Below, piece after piece: positions 1 through 5,687 of a stretch of 10,109 bases of DNA (the stretch's first letter is position 1; each line of letters starts with the position of its first letter). Both the position numbers and the translations under genes were made by a program. The stretch lies in contig CAJTSY010000140.1 of NCBI GenBank assembly GCA_910578995.1, positions 1-10,109 of the forward strand, given 5' to 3'. The notes below the pieces were generated by a model. That model saw only the letters and a list, made by a program, of their open reading frames with translations, made no database searches and was not told the DNA's origin. This DNA comes from an uncultured Acetatifactor sp. (lineage in GTDB: Bacteria > Bacillota > Clostridia > Lachnospirales > Lachnospiraceae).

Positions 1-4
1 GTCC

Positions 5-907
5 CTAATGCCTGTGGCTTCCGCCGCCATGGCTTGCGCCACCGCTGCTGGTATGGTGCCCGCCACCGCCGCTTCCGCCTCCCCCTCCCGTGGAGGAAGG
101 CGTCTCGATCTTCCGAGTGACCACGCTCTTTTTCAGGAAGGCATCCGACTTATCCCTCATCTCGGGCTTTCCGCCGGCCACGTAGGCATTCACCGCCACG
201 GTGTTCTCCGCCTTCCTCTGGGACGAACCGGTGACGGCGTAAAGGAAGGCCACGAGAACAGGCACCACAAAAACCGTAACCCAGGAAAAAGGCAGGCTTA
301 AGGAACCGTCCATCAGGTCCGCCACCTCATCCACATAGGCCCTGTACGCCTTATAGGGACTGGAATCGTAATAATCGTCCACTGCGTAAAGCACCCTGTC
401 TATGTCGCGGACGCTGAATTTCTCCTCCACCCTGCCGCTGGTGGAAAGATGTTCGCCGTTCTGCCCATCATACCAGTTATGCAGAAGCAGGACACCGTCC
501 CCCTCAAATCCCTTATTGTACCCGAACCTGTGCTCGTCCCAGAAATCGTCCGCCAGATCCTGCATGTTCTGCTCCCAGTTCTCGGAGCGCAGTCCGTACT
601 GGGACATGGCCTGGGGCCCCTCCACGGACTGGCTGATGGTAACCAGTACAATGTCAATCTGCAGCTTCGCTTCCGTCCTGGCAATGTGCTCCCGCAGCTT
701 CTCCTCCTCGCTGTCTGTCAGTACATCCGCATAATCAAAAACCCTCTCCGCGGGCGCATCCCCGTTTGCCCTGGGGACACTGTCCCTGCCGCGGCCCAGG
801 ATGCCCATGACAATGCAGAGCACTGCCAGTATTCCGATTCCCAGGAACCAGAATCTGAAGGCATGCAGGTATTGTTTTCTTGCTTCTTTTTTGTATTCAT
901 TTTCCAT
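5..907 (-). CDS. TPM-domain membrane protein with Gly/Ser/His-rich tail (YdjH/YgcG-like)
   Basis: A 300-residue membrane protein. Residues about 18-38 form a first hydrophobic segment. Residues about 55-200 form a TPM (YgcG/TLP18.3-type) domain, recognisable from the FDYADVLTDSEEEKL start, the QIDIVLVT strand and the GDGVLLL strand. Residues about 207-226 are a second hydrophobic segment. The tail from about 273 is almost only Gly, Ser and His. TPM domains are associated with membrane quality control and sometimes phosphatase activity, but the role here is not known. The start is supported by an AGGG-containing ribosome binding site about 8 nt upstream. It lies 33 nt after the zinc-ribbon gene, so the two are probably one transcript. 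The pair resembles B. subtilis YdjG-YdjH, which sits in a PspA/SPFH envelope-stress operon. The family call is firm; the cellular role is inference. Confidence 0.85.
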   Translation of the reverse strand: MENEYKKEARKQYLHAFRFWFLGIGILAVLCIVMGILGRGRDSVPRANGDAPAERVFDYADVLTDSEEEKLREHIARTEAKLQIDIVLVTISQSVEGPQAMSQYGLRSENWEQNMQDLADDFWDEHRFGYNKGFEGDGVLLLHNWYDGQNGEHLSTSGRVEEKFSVRDIDRVLYAVDDYYDSSPYKAYRAYVDEVADLMDGSLSLPFSWVTVFVVPVLVAFLYAVTGSSQRKAENTVAVNAYVAGGKPEMRDKSDAFLKKSVVTRKIETPSSTGGGGGSGGGGHHTSSGGASHGGGSHRH

Positions 908-940
908 ACTCTTATCCCTGTCCCGTTTCCTTTCCCAAAC

Positions 941-1930
941 CTACAGCAGTCCCAGAAAAATCTGCAGCAGCGCCAGAACTGCGGTGCAGCACACCCACAG
1001 CGTCCCCACATAGGCCATAAACCTGCCCTTTGAAAAGGGCGCCGTCCCCACGATCTTCCCGGTCTGCCCGTTGACGTAAAACGGATACTCCTGGTCTTTG
1101 TAACGGTATATGTATTTCCAGACGGGAAGAAGGCCATAGGAAGTCCTGCTGTCCCTGACATGTACATCCTGGGACAGTGTCCTGACGGAATTATACCCGG
1201 CGTAACTTTCCCTCAGGAGCTTCTCGGCATCCGCCTTCATCAGGCTCCTGGCCCGCATTTCCACCTCTTCCCAGGGCATATTGTATTTTTCCCCGTAAAA
1301 ACCGGACATAAGCCTGGGCTGAAAGGTTGTCATCTGGTCATAGCGGAAGGGCGCGATCAGTTCCATCACGTCGTCCGGCATGGCAAGGGAGGCATCCACC
1401 GGAATCTTCTCAAAACGGATATCCATATTCCGGTTAACCGCATATGTACTGGTTTCCGTATATTCCCTGTCCCCGCTGACCCAGACTTTTACCCTGGTCC
1501 CTTCCCCCTGAAAACTGCATACAGTGTCATAGTCGTAGAACCAGTAGGGTACATAATATCCCTGCATGCTGTTCAGCCTTGCCTCTGAGAGAAAATCCAC
1601 AGGGGCAAAACGGCATTTCCGGAACTTATCCCGCAGTGACTGCTTACAGGTTTCTTTCCCGATCTGGAAGGGTATCATCATACGAGGCTCATACTTCCCC
1701 TCCACCCTCTCGTCAAAAATCAGGTAACTGTCGCAGTAGGGGCAGCGGGTGGCGGAAGTGTGCTCTTCCACCGGTACCTCCCCGCCGCAGTTGGGGCAGA
1801 CCGTCAGTGAACCGGTCAGCCCCGGGGCGAGTTCGTCGCTTTCCTCGCTTTCACAGAAAGGGCAGTACATACCGTGTTTCTCCGGGCTGTACACCACATT
1901 TCCCCCACAGTTCTTACATTTAAAATACAT
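941..1930 (-). CDS. Zinc-ribbon protein with C-terminal membrane anchor (YdjG-like)
   Basis: A 329-residue protein with two TFIIB/rubredoxin-type zinc ribbons at the N terminus. The first ligand set is C5/C8 and C23/C26; the second is C45/C48 and C63/C66, all as CxxC knuckles. A soluble region of about 220 residues follows, containing the family-like phrase YYVPYWFYDYD and later LLPVWKYIYRYKDQEYPFYVNGQTG in shortened form: LLPVWKYIY then YPFYVNGQTGK. The last about 25 residues are one hydrophobic helix, so the ribbons should face the cytoplasm if the anchor is C-terminal. Such proteins are often auto-annotated as PriA-like or TFIIB zinc finger, but nothing indicates DNA replication. Adjacency to a TPM protein matches the YdjG/YdjH arrangement in Bacillus. 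AAAGGA lies about 9 nt before the ATG. The gene starts 72 nt after the preceding unknown gene. Confidence 0.82.
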   Translation of the reverse strand: MYFKCKNCGGNVVYSPEKHGMYCPFCESEESDELAPGLTGSLTVCPNCGGEVPVEEHTSATRCPYCDSYLIFDERVEGKYEPRMMIPFQIGKETCKQSLRDKFRKCRFAPVDFLSEARLNSMQGYYVPYWFYDYDTVCSFQGEGTRVKVWVSGDREYTETSTYAVNRNMDIRFEKIPVDASLAMPDDVMELIAPFRYDQMTTFQPRLMSGFYGEKYNMPWEEVEMRARSLMKADAEKLLRESYAGYNSVRTLSQDVHVRDSRTSYGLLPVWKYIYRYKDQEYPFYVNGQTGKIVGTAPFSKGRFMAYVGTLWVCCTAVLALLQIFLGLL

Positions 1931-2002
1931 TCCCTTCTTTCCTTTCTTTCGTATGGAACCGAATGGGCGGTCCGGCTCCTGTTTTACGAATCAGATTCCC
2001 GT

Positions 2003-2530
2003 TTAGGCACAGAGCACTACCACTTTGGACGGGGTGGTCTGTGCCGGAATGCTTCTGGTGGAACTTTCATAAGTGACCACAAGAGTATGGTTTCCGGGAC
2101 TGCCCTGGAAATACTGGTTATTGGAAGTCCTCACTTCCACCCTTCTGTCCATATTCAGCTGCAGCGTCTGCTCATCGTTCACCAGAGAAGCATTGAAATA
2201 TCCCACGCTTACCATCCGGCCCCCCTTCTCCTGTGCCGCCGCCACTGCATTGTACTGGGGCGGGTAGGAAAGAGGCATGGGCGCGTCGGCCGCATACCAG
2301 AAGGTGCATGTCATTCCCAGGGAAAGGGTCTCAAATTCCACCACATAGGTGGAAGGGGTTACCATAAACAGGACCGTGTTTCCCTCCCTGTCCTCAACTG
2401 TCATATAGATAATACAGCCGTTGGTACGCCGGCCGCCGGTTCTGGCAGGCGACATGTCCACAATTGTACCCGTAACGGAACCGAAACGGCTCCTCCTGAA
2501 AGGCATTCTCTCTCCCACAGCAAAATCCAT
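2003..2530 (-). CDS. Conserved-looking protein of unknown function, probably all-beta
   Basis: A 175-residue soluble protein with no signal peptide or membrane segment. I recognise the general type from Clostridia but know no function. Alternating hydrophobic strands at about 17-25, 38-46, 52-65 and 73-80 suggest an OB-like beta barrel in the first half. Two striking stretches look conserved: PMPLSYPPQY at 84-93 and TRSIPAQTTPSKVVVLC at 158-174. The start is well placed, with AGGAG 6 nt before the ATG. The gene follows mnmA after a 196-nt gap and precedes the zinc-ribbon gene by 72 nt, so it may be the first gene of the zinc-ribbon/TPM operon. That position is taken by pspA in the Bacillus ydjFGHI locus, but this protein is not PspA: it has no coiled coil. 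Coding status is well supported; function is open. Confidence 0.75.
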   Translation of the reverse strand: MDFAVGERMPFRRSRFGSVTGTIVDMSPARTGGRRTNGCIIYMTVEDREGNTVLFMVTPSTYVVEFETLSLGMTCTFWYAADAPMPLSYPPQYNAVAAAQEKGGRMVSVGYFNASLVNDEQTLQLNMDRRVEVRTSNNQYFQGSPGNHTLVVTYESSTRSIPAQTTPSKVVVLCA

Positions 2531-2666
2531 CCTGTTCTCCTGTCTGTAATCTCTTCCGTCAGGCTATTCTATGCGGCAGGCATGAAAACTGTGCCTGTCC
2601 TTTATCCTTTTTTCCATGCCGGGATTTATTGTCTCGGAACTGTCACACGGAAAGCGCTCAAAAACG

Positions 2667-2751
2667 CCTCTGGGCGGCGGGCAGCGGCTTTTTATTCCGT
2701 CCCCTCTGGGGAGGCCGACAGTGGCTTTATTCCGTCCCCTCTGGGGAGGCC
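2667..2751. repeat. 35-36 bp imperfect tandem repeat spanning the mnmA stop codon
   Basis: Two full units and a partial third, starting at 2667, 2703 and 2738. A 26-bp core is identical at 2691-2716 and 2726-2751. The copy at 2726-2751 contains the last codons of mnmA (ASPEGTE) and its TAA stop, so the downstream copy is a duplicate of the gene's own 3' end. Each unit contains the short palindrome TCCCCAGAGGGGA. No thymine run follows on the minus strand, so this is not an ordinary terminator. The period is not a multiple of three. Confidence 0.8.
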
Positions 2752-3830
2752 TTCCGGATAATGCCCCCGCCGAGCACATGGTCCCCCTCATAAAAACAAA
2801 TGGACTGCCCCGGCGCCGCAGCCCTCACCGGCCGCTCAAAGACGGCCAGAAGGCGGTCCTCCGCCACCCTGCTGACCGTACAGGATTCCCCCTTATGGTT
2901 GTAGCGGATTTTGGCAAAGGCTCTCACCGGTTCCCTTATGTCTTCCACGGCCATAAAACAGATATGGTCACAGACAACTTCCCTTGTAAAAAGCTCCTCA
3001 TTGCCCCCGATTACCACCTGGTTTGTGTCCGGACGGATATCTGTCACATACACCCGCTCTCCCATGGGCAGCTCCAGTCCCCGGCGCTGGCCGATGGTAT
3101 AGTGGGTTATACCCTTATGGCAGCCCAGAATCCTTCCCTTCGCATCCACAAAATCCCCCGGCCCGGGAACCCTGTCCCCCGCCACCCTGCGTATGAATCC
3201 CGGATAGTCGCCGTCCGGCACGAAACAGATCTCCTGGCTGTCCGGCTTGTCCGCCACCGGCAGCCCTATCCGCTCCGCCATGGCCCGGATCTCCTCCTTG
3301 GAATAGTACCCCACGGGTATCAGGGTATGAGCCAGCTGTTCCTGGGTCAGCCTGTAAAGGGCATAGGTCTGGTCCTTTCCCTCCGTAACGGAACGGCTCA
3401 CGGTAAACCGTCCGTTGGGCAGCCGCTTCACCCTGGCATAATGGCCTGTGGCAATATAATCCGCCCCCAGAGCCAGACTCCTGTCAAAAAGCGCCTCCCA
3501 CTTTACACGGCGGTTGCAGACAATACAGGGATTGGGCGTGCGCCCCCGGAGATACTCTTCCACAAAATTGTCTATCACATGGCATCGAAACTCCTGCCTG
3601 AAATCCATGACATAATGGGGAATCCCGAGCATCCGCGCCACCCTCCCGGCATCCTCCGCCGCCTCCAGACCGCAGGCTCCCCCAGGCTCCCCCGGCAGAC
3701 CTGCCCCTCCGGCCTCCTGCCAGGTCCGCATTGTGACCCCGGTTACCTCATACCCCTGTTCCTTCAAAAGCCAGGCAGCCACGGAGGAATCCACCCCACC
3801 CGACATGCCCACTACTACTTTTTTCTTCAT
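2727..3830 (-). CDS. mnmA: tRNA-specific 2-thiouridylase MnmA
   Basis: MnmA makes 2-thiouridine at the wobble position U34 of tRNAs for Lys, Glu and Gln, using ATP and sulfur passed from a cysteine desulfurase. The 367 residues are a normal length. The PP-loop SGGVDSS is at 10-16. The two redox-active cysteines are present: C102 in TPNPCIVCN and C202 in DSQEICFVPDGDY. ATGHYAR at 127-133 and THYTIGQRRGL are also family signatures. The start is fixed by AAGGAGG 4 nt before the ATG. No iscS/iscU gene adjoins it, unlike many Firmicutes loci, although two tRNA genes lie upstream in the same orientation. Two oddities: a Gly/Pro-rich loop at about 41-51 encoded partly by a perfect 10-bp tandem duplication (3674-3693), and a 3' end included in a tandem repeat. 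A palindromic mobile-like element abuts the ribosome binding site. Confidence 0.96.
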   Translation of the reverse strand: MKKKVVVGMSGGVDSSVAAWLLKEQGYEVTGVTMRTWQEAGGAGLPGEPGGACGLEAAEDAGRVARMLGIPHYVMDFRQEFRCHVIDNFVEEYLRGRTPNPCIVCNRRVKWEALFDRSLALGADYIATGHYARVKRLPNGRFTVSRSVTEGKDQTYALYRLTQEQLAHTLIPVGYYSKEEIRAMAERIGLPVADKPDSQEICFVPDGDYPGFIRRVAGDRVPGPGDFVDAKGRILGCHKGITHYTIGQRRGLELPMGERVYVTDIRPDTNQVVIGGNEELFTREVVCDHICFMAVEDIREPVRAFAKIRYNHKGESCTVSRVAEDRLLAVFERPVRAAAPGQSICFYEGDHVLGGGIIRKASPEGTE

Positions 3831-3842
3831 CTGGCCTCCTTA

Positions 3843-3999
3843 AGAACTGTCACGAAATGACTTACCGGTAGTCCGCAGGATTTTTCTTTGTCGGTGCCGC
3901 AGGGAAATCAGGCGCATAGCGGGCTATGTAACTGATTTTGAGCGGTGCCGGCGATGAAAAAGATGAGGAATATGGCAGGTTATTTTAGGGACAGTTCCT
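3843..3999. mobile_element. 157-bp palindromic MITE-like element flanked by TA
   Basis: The left end begins AGAACTGTCAC and the right end, read on the minus strand, begins AGGAACTGTCCC. The inverted ends stay similar for about 26 nt. A TA dinucleotide lies directly outside each end (3841-3842 and 4000-4001), as expected for target duplication by Tc1/mariner or IS630-type elements. The interior is also a long imperfect palindrome centred at about 3921: GCATAGC/GCTATGT, AAATCAG/CTGATTT, CGGTGCCG on both sides and ATTTTTCTTT/AAAAAGAT. No transposase is encoded. The whole unit could fold as one long hairpin in RNA from either strand. AGGAGG of mnmA begins at the nucleotide next to the left TA. 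Symmetry and ends are directly visible; mobility is inference. Confidence 0.65.
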
Positions 4000-4003
4000 T
4001 AGT

Positions 4004-4272
4004 CCGGCGGCCCTGCATGGCCAGGCGCTAATCCCTGACAGGATACAACACACCAAGGCATCAGACAGGTATACCGCTTCTACCATCATACCATTGTTGG
4101 CAGTAAACTGCAATATGTCATTAAAATGTTGCTGTGGGCGTGCAGGGCGTAGAAAATCGGACATGGCTTAAAAACGGTACGTTAAAACCGTAAAGCCAAA
4201 AATTGAACACCACATAAGGGGATGCAAGTTCTATAACCACACTGGAAGAGCAGTAAAACAATACGAAGAACT
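4004..4272. other. Gene-poor stretch between palindromic element and tRNA terminator
   Basis: No convincing gene is seen. The stretch is visibly less GC-rich than the coding regions around it. It holds an inverted repeat at 4165-4197 (GGCTT/AAGCC outside, ACGGT/ACCGT inside) and the candidate mnmA promoter. On the plus strand a short open frame from 4172 to the TGA at 4286-4288 translates to a protein-like, Lys/Tyr-rich 38-residue peptide including KPKIEHHIRGCKFYNH. It has no start codon and is preceded by a stop, so at most it is the tail of a decayed gene. Confidence 0.4.
4085..4113 (-). promoter_or_regulatory. Candidate extended -10 promoter for mnmA
   Basis: On the minus strand TTGCAG (4108-4113) is followed after 17 nt by TATGAT (4085-4090), preceded by TG one base away, giving an extended -10. 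It is the best promoter I see between the tRNA terminator and mnmA. If used, the mnmA transcript would have a leader of roughly 250 nt that includes the whole palindromic element. The -35 matches consensus at only three of six positions, so this is tentative. Confidence 0.35.
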
Positions 4273-4324
4273 AAAACAAAAAGTCTGAACCACCTGATTC
4301 TATCAAGGTTTTTCAGACTTTTCA
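4273..4324 (-). terminator. Intrinsic terminator of the tRNA operon, possibly bidirectional
   Basis: On the minus strand the sequence forms a hairpin with outer arms AGTCTGAA and TTCAGACT, an inner stem ACC/GGT and CCT-GAT/ATCAGG with small bulges, and then TTTTTGTTTT. It begins just after the 3' end of the tRNA-Met gene, where a tRNA operon terminator is expected. Read on the plus strand, the same stem is followed by only four thymines, so it could act weakly in that direction too. Confidence 0.8.
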
Positions 4325-4326
4325 AA

Positions 4327-4400
4327 TAGCGAGAGGGGGATTCGAACCCTCGACACTGCGGGTATGAACCGCATGCTCTAGCCAACTGAGCTATCTCGCC
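4327..4400 (-). tRNA. tRNA-Met (anticodon CAT), probably elongator
   Basis: A 74-nt cloverleaf. The acceptor stem is GGCGAGA with TCTCGCT, leaving a G-U closing pair and discriminator A. The D arm reads AGCTCAGTTGGCTAGAGC, the anticodon stem is TGCGG/CCGCA with loop TTCATAC, and the T loop is TTCGAAT. The anticodon CAT lies at 4364-4366. The paired first base (G1-U72) and the D arm fit elongator Met better than initiator tRNA, whose 1-72 pair is unpaired. The T stem has one A-C mismatch (GAGGG against CCCCC). No CCA is encoded; TTTGAA follows. A CAT tRNA modified to lysidine for Ile cannot be fully excluded from sequence alone. It follows tRNA-Val by 4 nt. Confidence 0.93.
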
Positions 4401-4404
4401 GTAA

Positions 4405-4477
4405 TGGAACCTATAGGGCTCGAACCTATGACCCTCTGCTTGTAAGGCAGATGCTCTCCCAGCTGAGCTAAGATTCC
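4405..4477 (-). tRNA. tRNA-Val (anticodon TAC)
   Basis: A 73-nt cloverleaf. The acceptor GGAATCT pairs with AGGTTCC with one G-U pair, and the discriminator is A. The D arm is GCTCAGCTGGGAGAGC, the anticodon stem TCTGC/GCAGA closes loop CTTACAA, and the T arm is ATAGG-TTCGAGC-CCTAT. The anticodon TAC (4442-4444) reads GUA and, by wobble, other Val codons. No CCA is encoded. It is the first gene of a two-tRNA operon with its own strong promoter. Confidence 0.96.
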
Positions 4478-4510
4478 GTCCTCCTGTCTGCTCCCGCAGA
4501 CGACTTTATA

Positions 4511-4568
4511 AGTATACAATGATAATTTCCTTTTGTCAACATTTTTTTCTTATTTTTTCAATTTTTTT
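4511..4568 (-). promoter_or_regulatory. Strong promoter with A-tract UP-like element for the tRNA pair
   Basis: On the minus strand a perfect TTGACA (4534-4539) is followed after exactly 17 nt by TATACT (4511-4516). Directly upstream of the -35, at 4540-4568, are three A-tracts (AAAAAAATTG, AAAAAATAAG, AAAAAAATG), the composition of an UP element that binds the RNA polymerase alpha subunit. The predicted start is about 4504, roughly 27 nt before the tRNA-Val gene. Confidence 0.88.
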
Positions 4569-4625
4569 GTCCCGGTTTTTTTCCCTGTCCATGGTCTTCT
4601 CCACTGCCTGTACGTAAGCGGGAAG

Positions 4626-5435
4626 TTATCCTAAAAGGTTCCCTTCCCTCGCCCCGCCGTCCGAAAGAGTCTCCCCGGAAATATCATAGTAAAACTGCTC
4701 CCCCGCCCCCGTCCTGTGGGATTTCACGTCCACACCGTAGAGCTTCCGGATAACGCCCGAGCGTAAAATCTCCTCCGGCGTGCCGGCCGCAAGGACTCTT
4801 CCCTCCTCCATGGCCGCTATCCGGTCAGAGATCTTCAGGGCCAGCAGAATGTCATGCAGCACCAGTACAACGGTCTTCCCCTCTTCGGCCAGTCCCCTCA
4901 TCATCCCTGCGAATTTCAGCTGCTGGCCGATATCCAGGTAAGTGGTGGGTTCGTCCATGACAATGATTCCTGCCTGCTGTGCCAGGGCCATGGCGATATA
5001 CACCTTCTGCCGCATTCCCCCGGAAAGTTCGGACATATGTTTTCCCCCAAGGGATAAAATTCCCATCTGCCCCATGGCCCGCTCCACAATCTCCAGATCC
5101 CTCTCCCTGTACCTTCTGGGATAGCTTAAGTAGGGAAACCTGCCGTGGAGCACCATGCGCTCCGCCGTTATGTCAGGCACATCCTTCCCCTGGGGAAGGT
5201 AGGCGATCTTTCTGGCCATCTCGGCAGAGGACAAGTTCTTTGTCAAAATTCCGTCAATTTTTACAGTTCCGTTCCACAGGGGCAGAAAGCCCAGGATCAC
5301 ACGCAGCAGCGTACTCTTTCCACTTCCGTTGGCGCCGATCAGGGTTGTGATGCCCTTTCCGGGAATCTCCAGCCCCACATCGTGGAGGATCTCCTGCTTC
5401 CCATATCCGGCAGTCACATTTTCCATTTCGATCAT
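4626..5435 (-). CDS. FecE/BtuD-type ABC transporter ATP-binding protein
   Basis: This ATPase powers uptake by the FecCD permease encoded upstream. The 269 residues show every ABC motif: Walker A GANGSGKST at 34-42, Q-loop Q82, signature LSGGMRQ at 137-143, Walker B IIVMDEP with D161/E162, D-loop YLD at 166-168 and H-loop H194. A further in-frame ATG at 5549 would add 38 residues, but that extension is low-complexity Lys/Arg/Glu/Gly text encoded by a 32-bp DNA tandem repeat. I therefore prefer the ATG at 5435, where MIEMENVTAGYG matches the normal family start. GGGAGG lies 12 nt before it, rather far, and AAAGG only 3 nt before it. The gap of 252 nt to the permease is unusual for such an operon. 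I see no clear terminator between its stop and the tRNA promoter. Confidence 0.93.
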   Translation of the reverse strand: MIEMENVTAGYGKQEILHDVGLEIPGKGITTLIGANGSGKSTLLRVILGFLPLWNGTVKIDGILTKNLSSAEMARKIAYLPQGKDVPDITAERMVLHGRFPYLSYPRRYRERDLEIVERAMGQMGILSLGGKHMSELSGGMRQKVYIAMALAQQAGIIVMDEPTTYLDIGQQLKFAGMMRGLAEEGKTVVLVLHDILLALKISDRIAAMEEGRVLAAGTPEEILRSGVIRKLYGVDVKSHRTGAGEQFYYDISGETLSDGGAREGNLLG

Positions 5436-5455
5436 ATGCCTTTCTGTCCTCCCTG

Positions 5456-5569
5456 GTCTTTTTTCCGCTTTCGTTTTCTCCCCACAGGTCTCTTTCCCAC
5501 TTCTGTTCTCTCCCCACAGACCATTTTCCCGCTTCCTTTTTCTCCCCACAGGCCTTTTTCCCGCTTCCG
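5456..5569. repeat. 32-bp tandem repeat, about 3.5 copies, before the ABC ATPase gene
   Basis: Units run 5456-5487, 5488-5519 and 5520-5551, and a partial fourth matches to about 5569. Each full unit ends in CTCCCCACAG exactly 32 nt apart on the plus strand. On the transcribed minus strand the unit is purine-rich: CTGTGGGGAGAAAA followed by GGAAGCGGGAAAA-like text. Units differ at several positions, so the array is not brand new. It lies in the 252-nt gap between permease and ATPase. Period 32 is not a multiple of three, so an in-frame protein repeat was not selected. Confidence 0.85.
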
Positions 5570-5687
5570 GCCACTTCCCTGCCTCCGTTTGCCTTTCCCG
5601 TCTCAGGCGATCTCCTTAGTTTCACCACGAATCCGCCTATCGACGCGAGGATCACGCAGTAAATCAAGTCTACCCTGCCCCCTGCCT

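Noticed and set aside
2575..2599. Hairpin GGCAGGCA/TGCCTGTC followed by plus-strand thymines
   Set aside because: It would terminate only plus-strand transcription, where no gene exists; on the minus strand the stem has a mismatch and no thymine run.
2616..2760. Terminator for mnmA in the TCCCCAGAGGGGA palindromes
   Set aside because: The stems are followed by adenines, not thymines, on the transcribed strand.
2616..3860. Long plus-strand open frame opposite mnmA (414 residues)
   Set aside because: It mirrors a complete MnmA with all catalytic motifs, and its translation is Pro/His/Arg-rich with no family resemblance.
3985..4164. Minus-strand 59-codon frame beginning MSDFLRPARP
   Set aside because: The middle (NDILQFTANNGMMVEAVYL) looks somewhat protein-like, but there is no ribosome binding site, the stop is supplied by the end of the palindromic element, and it overlaps the candidate mnmA promoter. 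A translated search would be needed to revive it.
4182..4385. Minus-strand frame of 67 residues overlapping tRNA-Met
   Set aside because: It starts inside the tRNA gene and crosses the terminator hairpin; composition is not protein-like.
5436..5549. 38-residue N-terminal extension of the ABC ATPase
   Set aside because: The extension is a translation of the 32-bp DNA repeat, rich in Lys, Arg, Glu and Gly, and precedes a normal family start at 5435.
5456..5569. Regularly spaced repeat that could suggest a CRISPR array
   Set aside because: The 32-bp units are directly adjacent, with no unique spacers, and no cas gene is present.
5254..5667. Minus-strand frame starting at a TTG with a short hydrophobic stretch
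   Set aside because: It runs through the tandem repeat and then out of frame across the ATPase gene; no ribosome binding site is seen.
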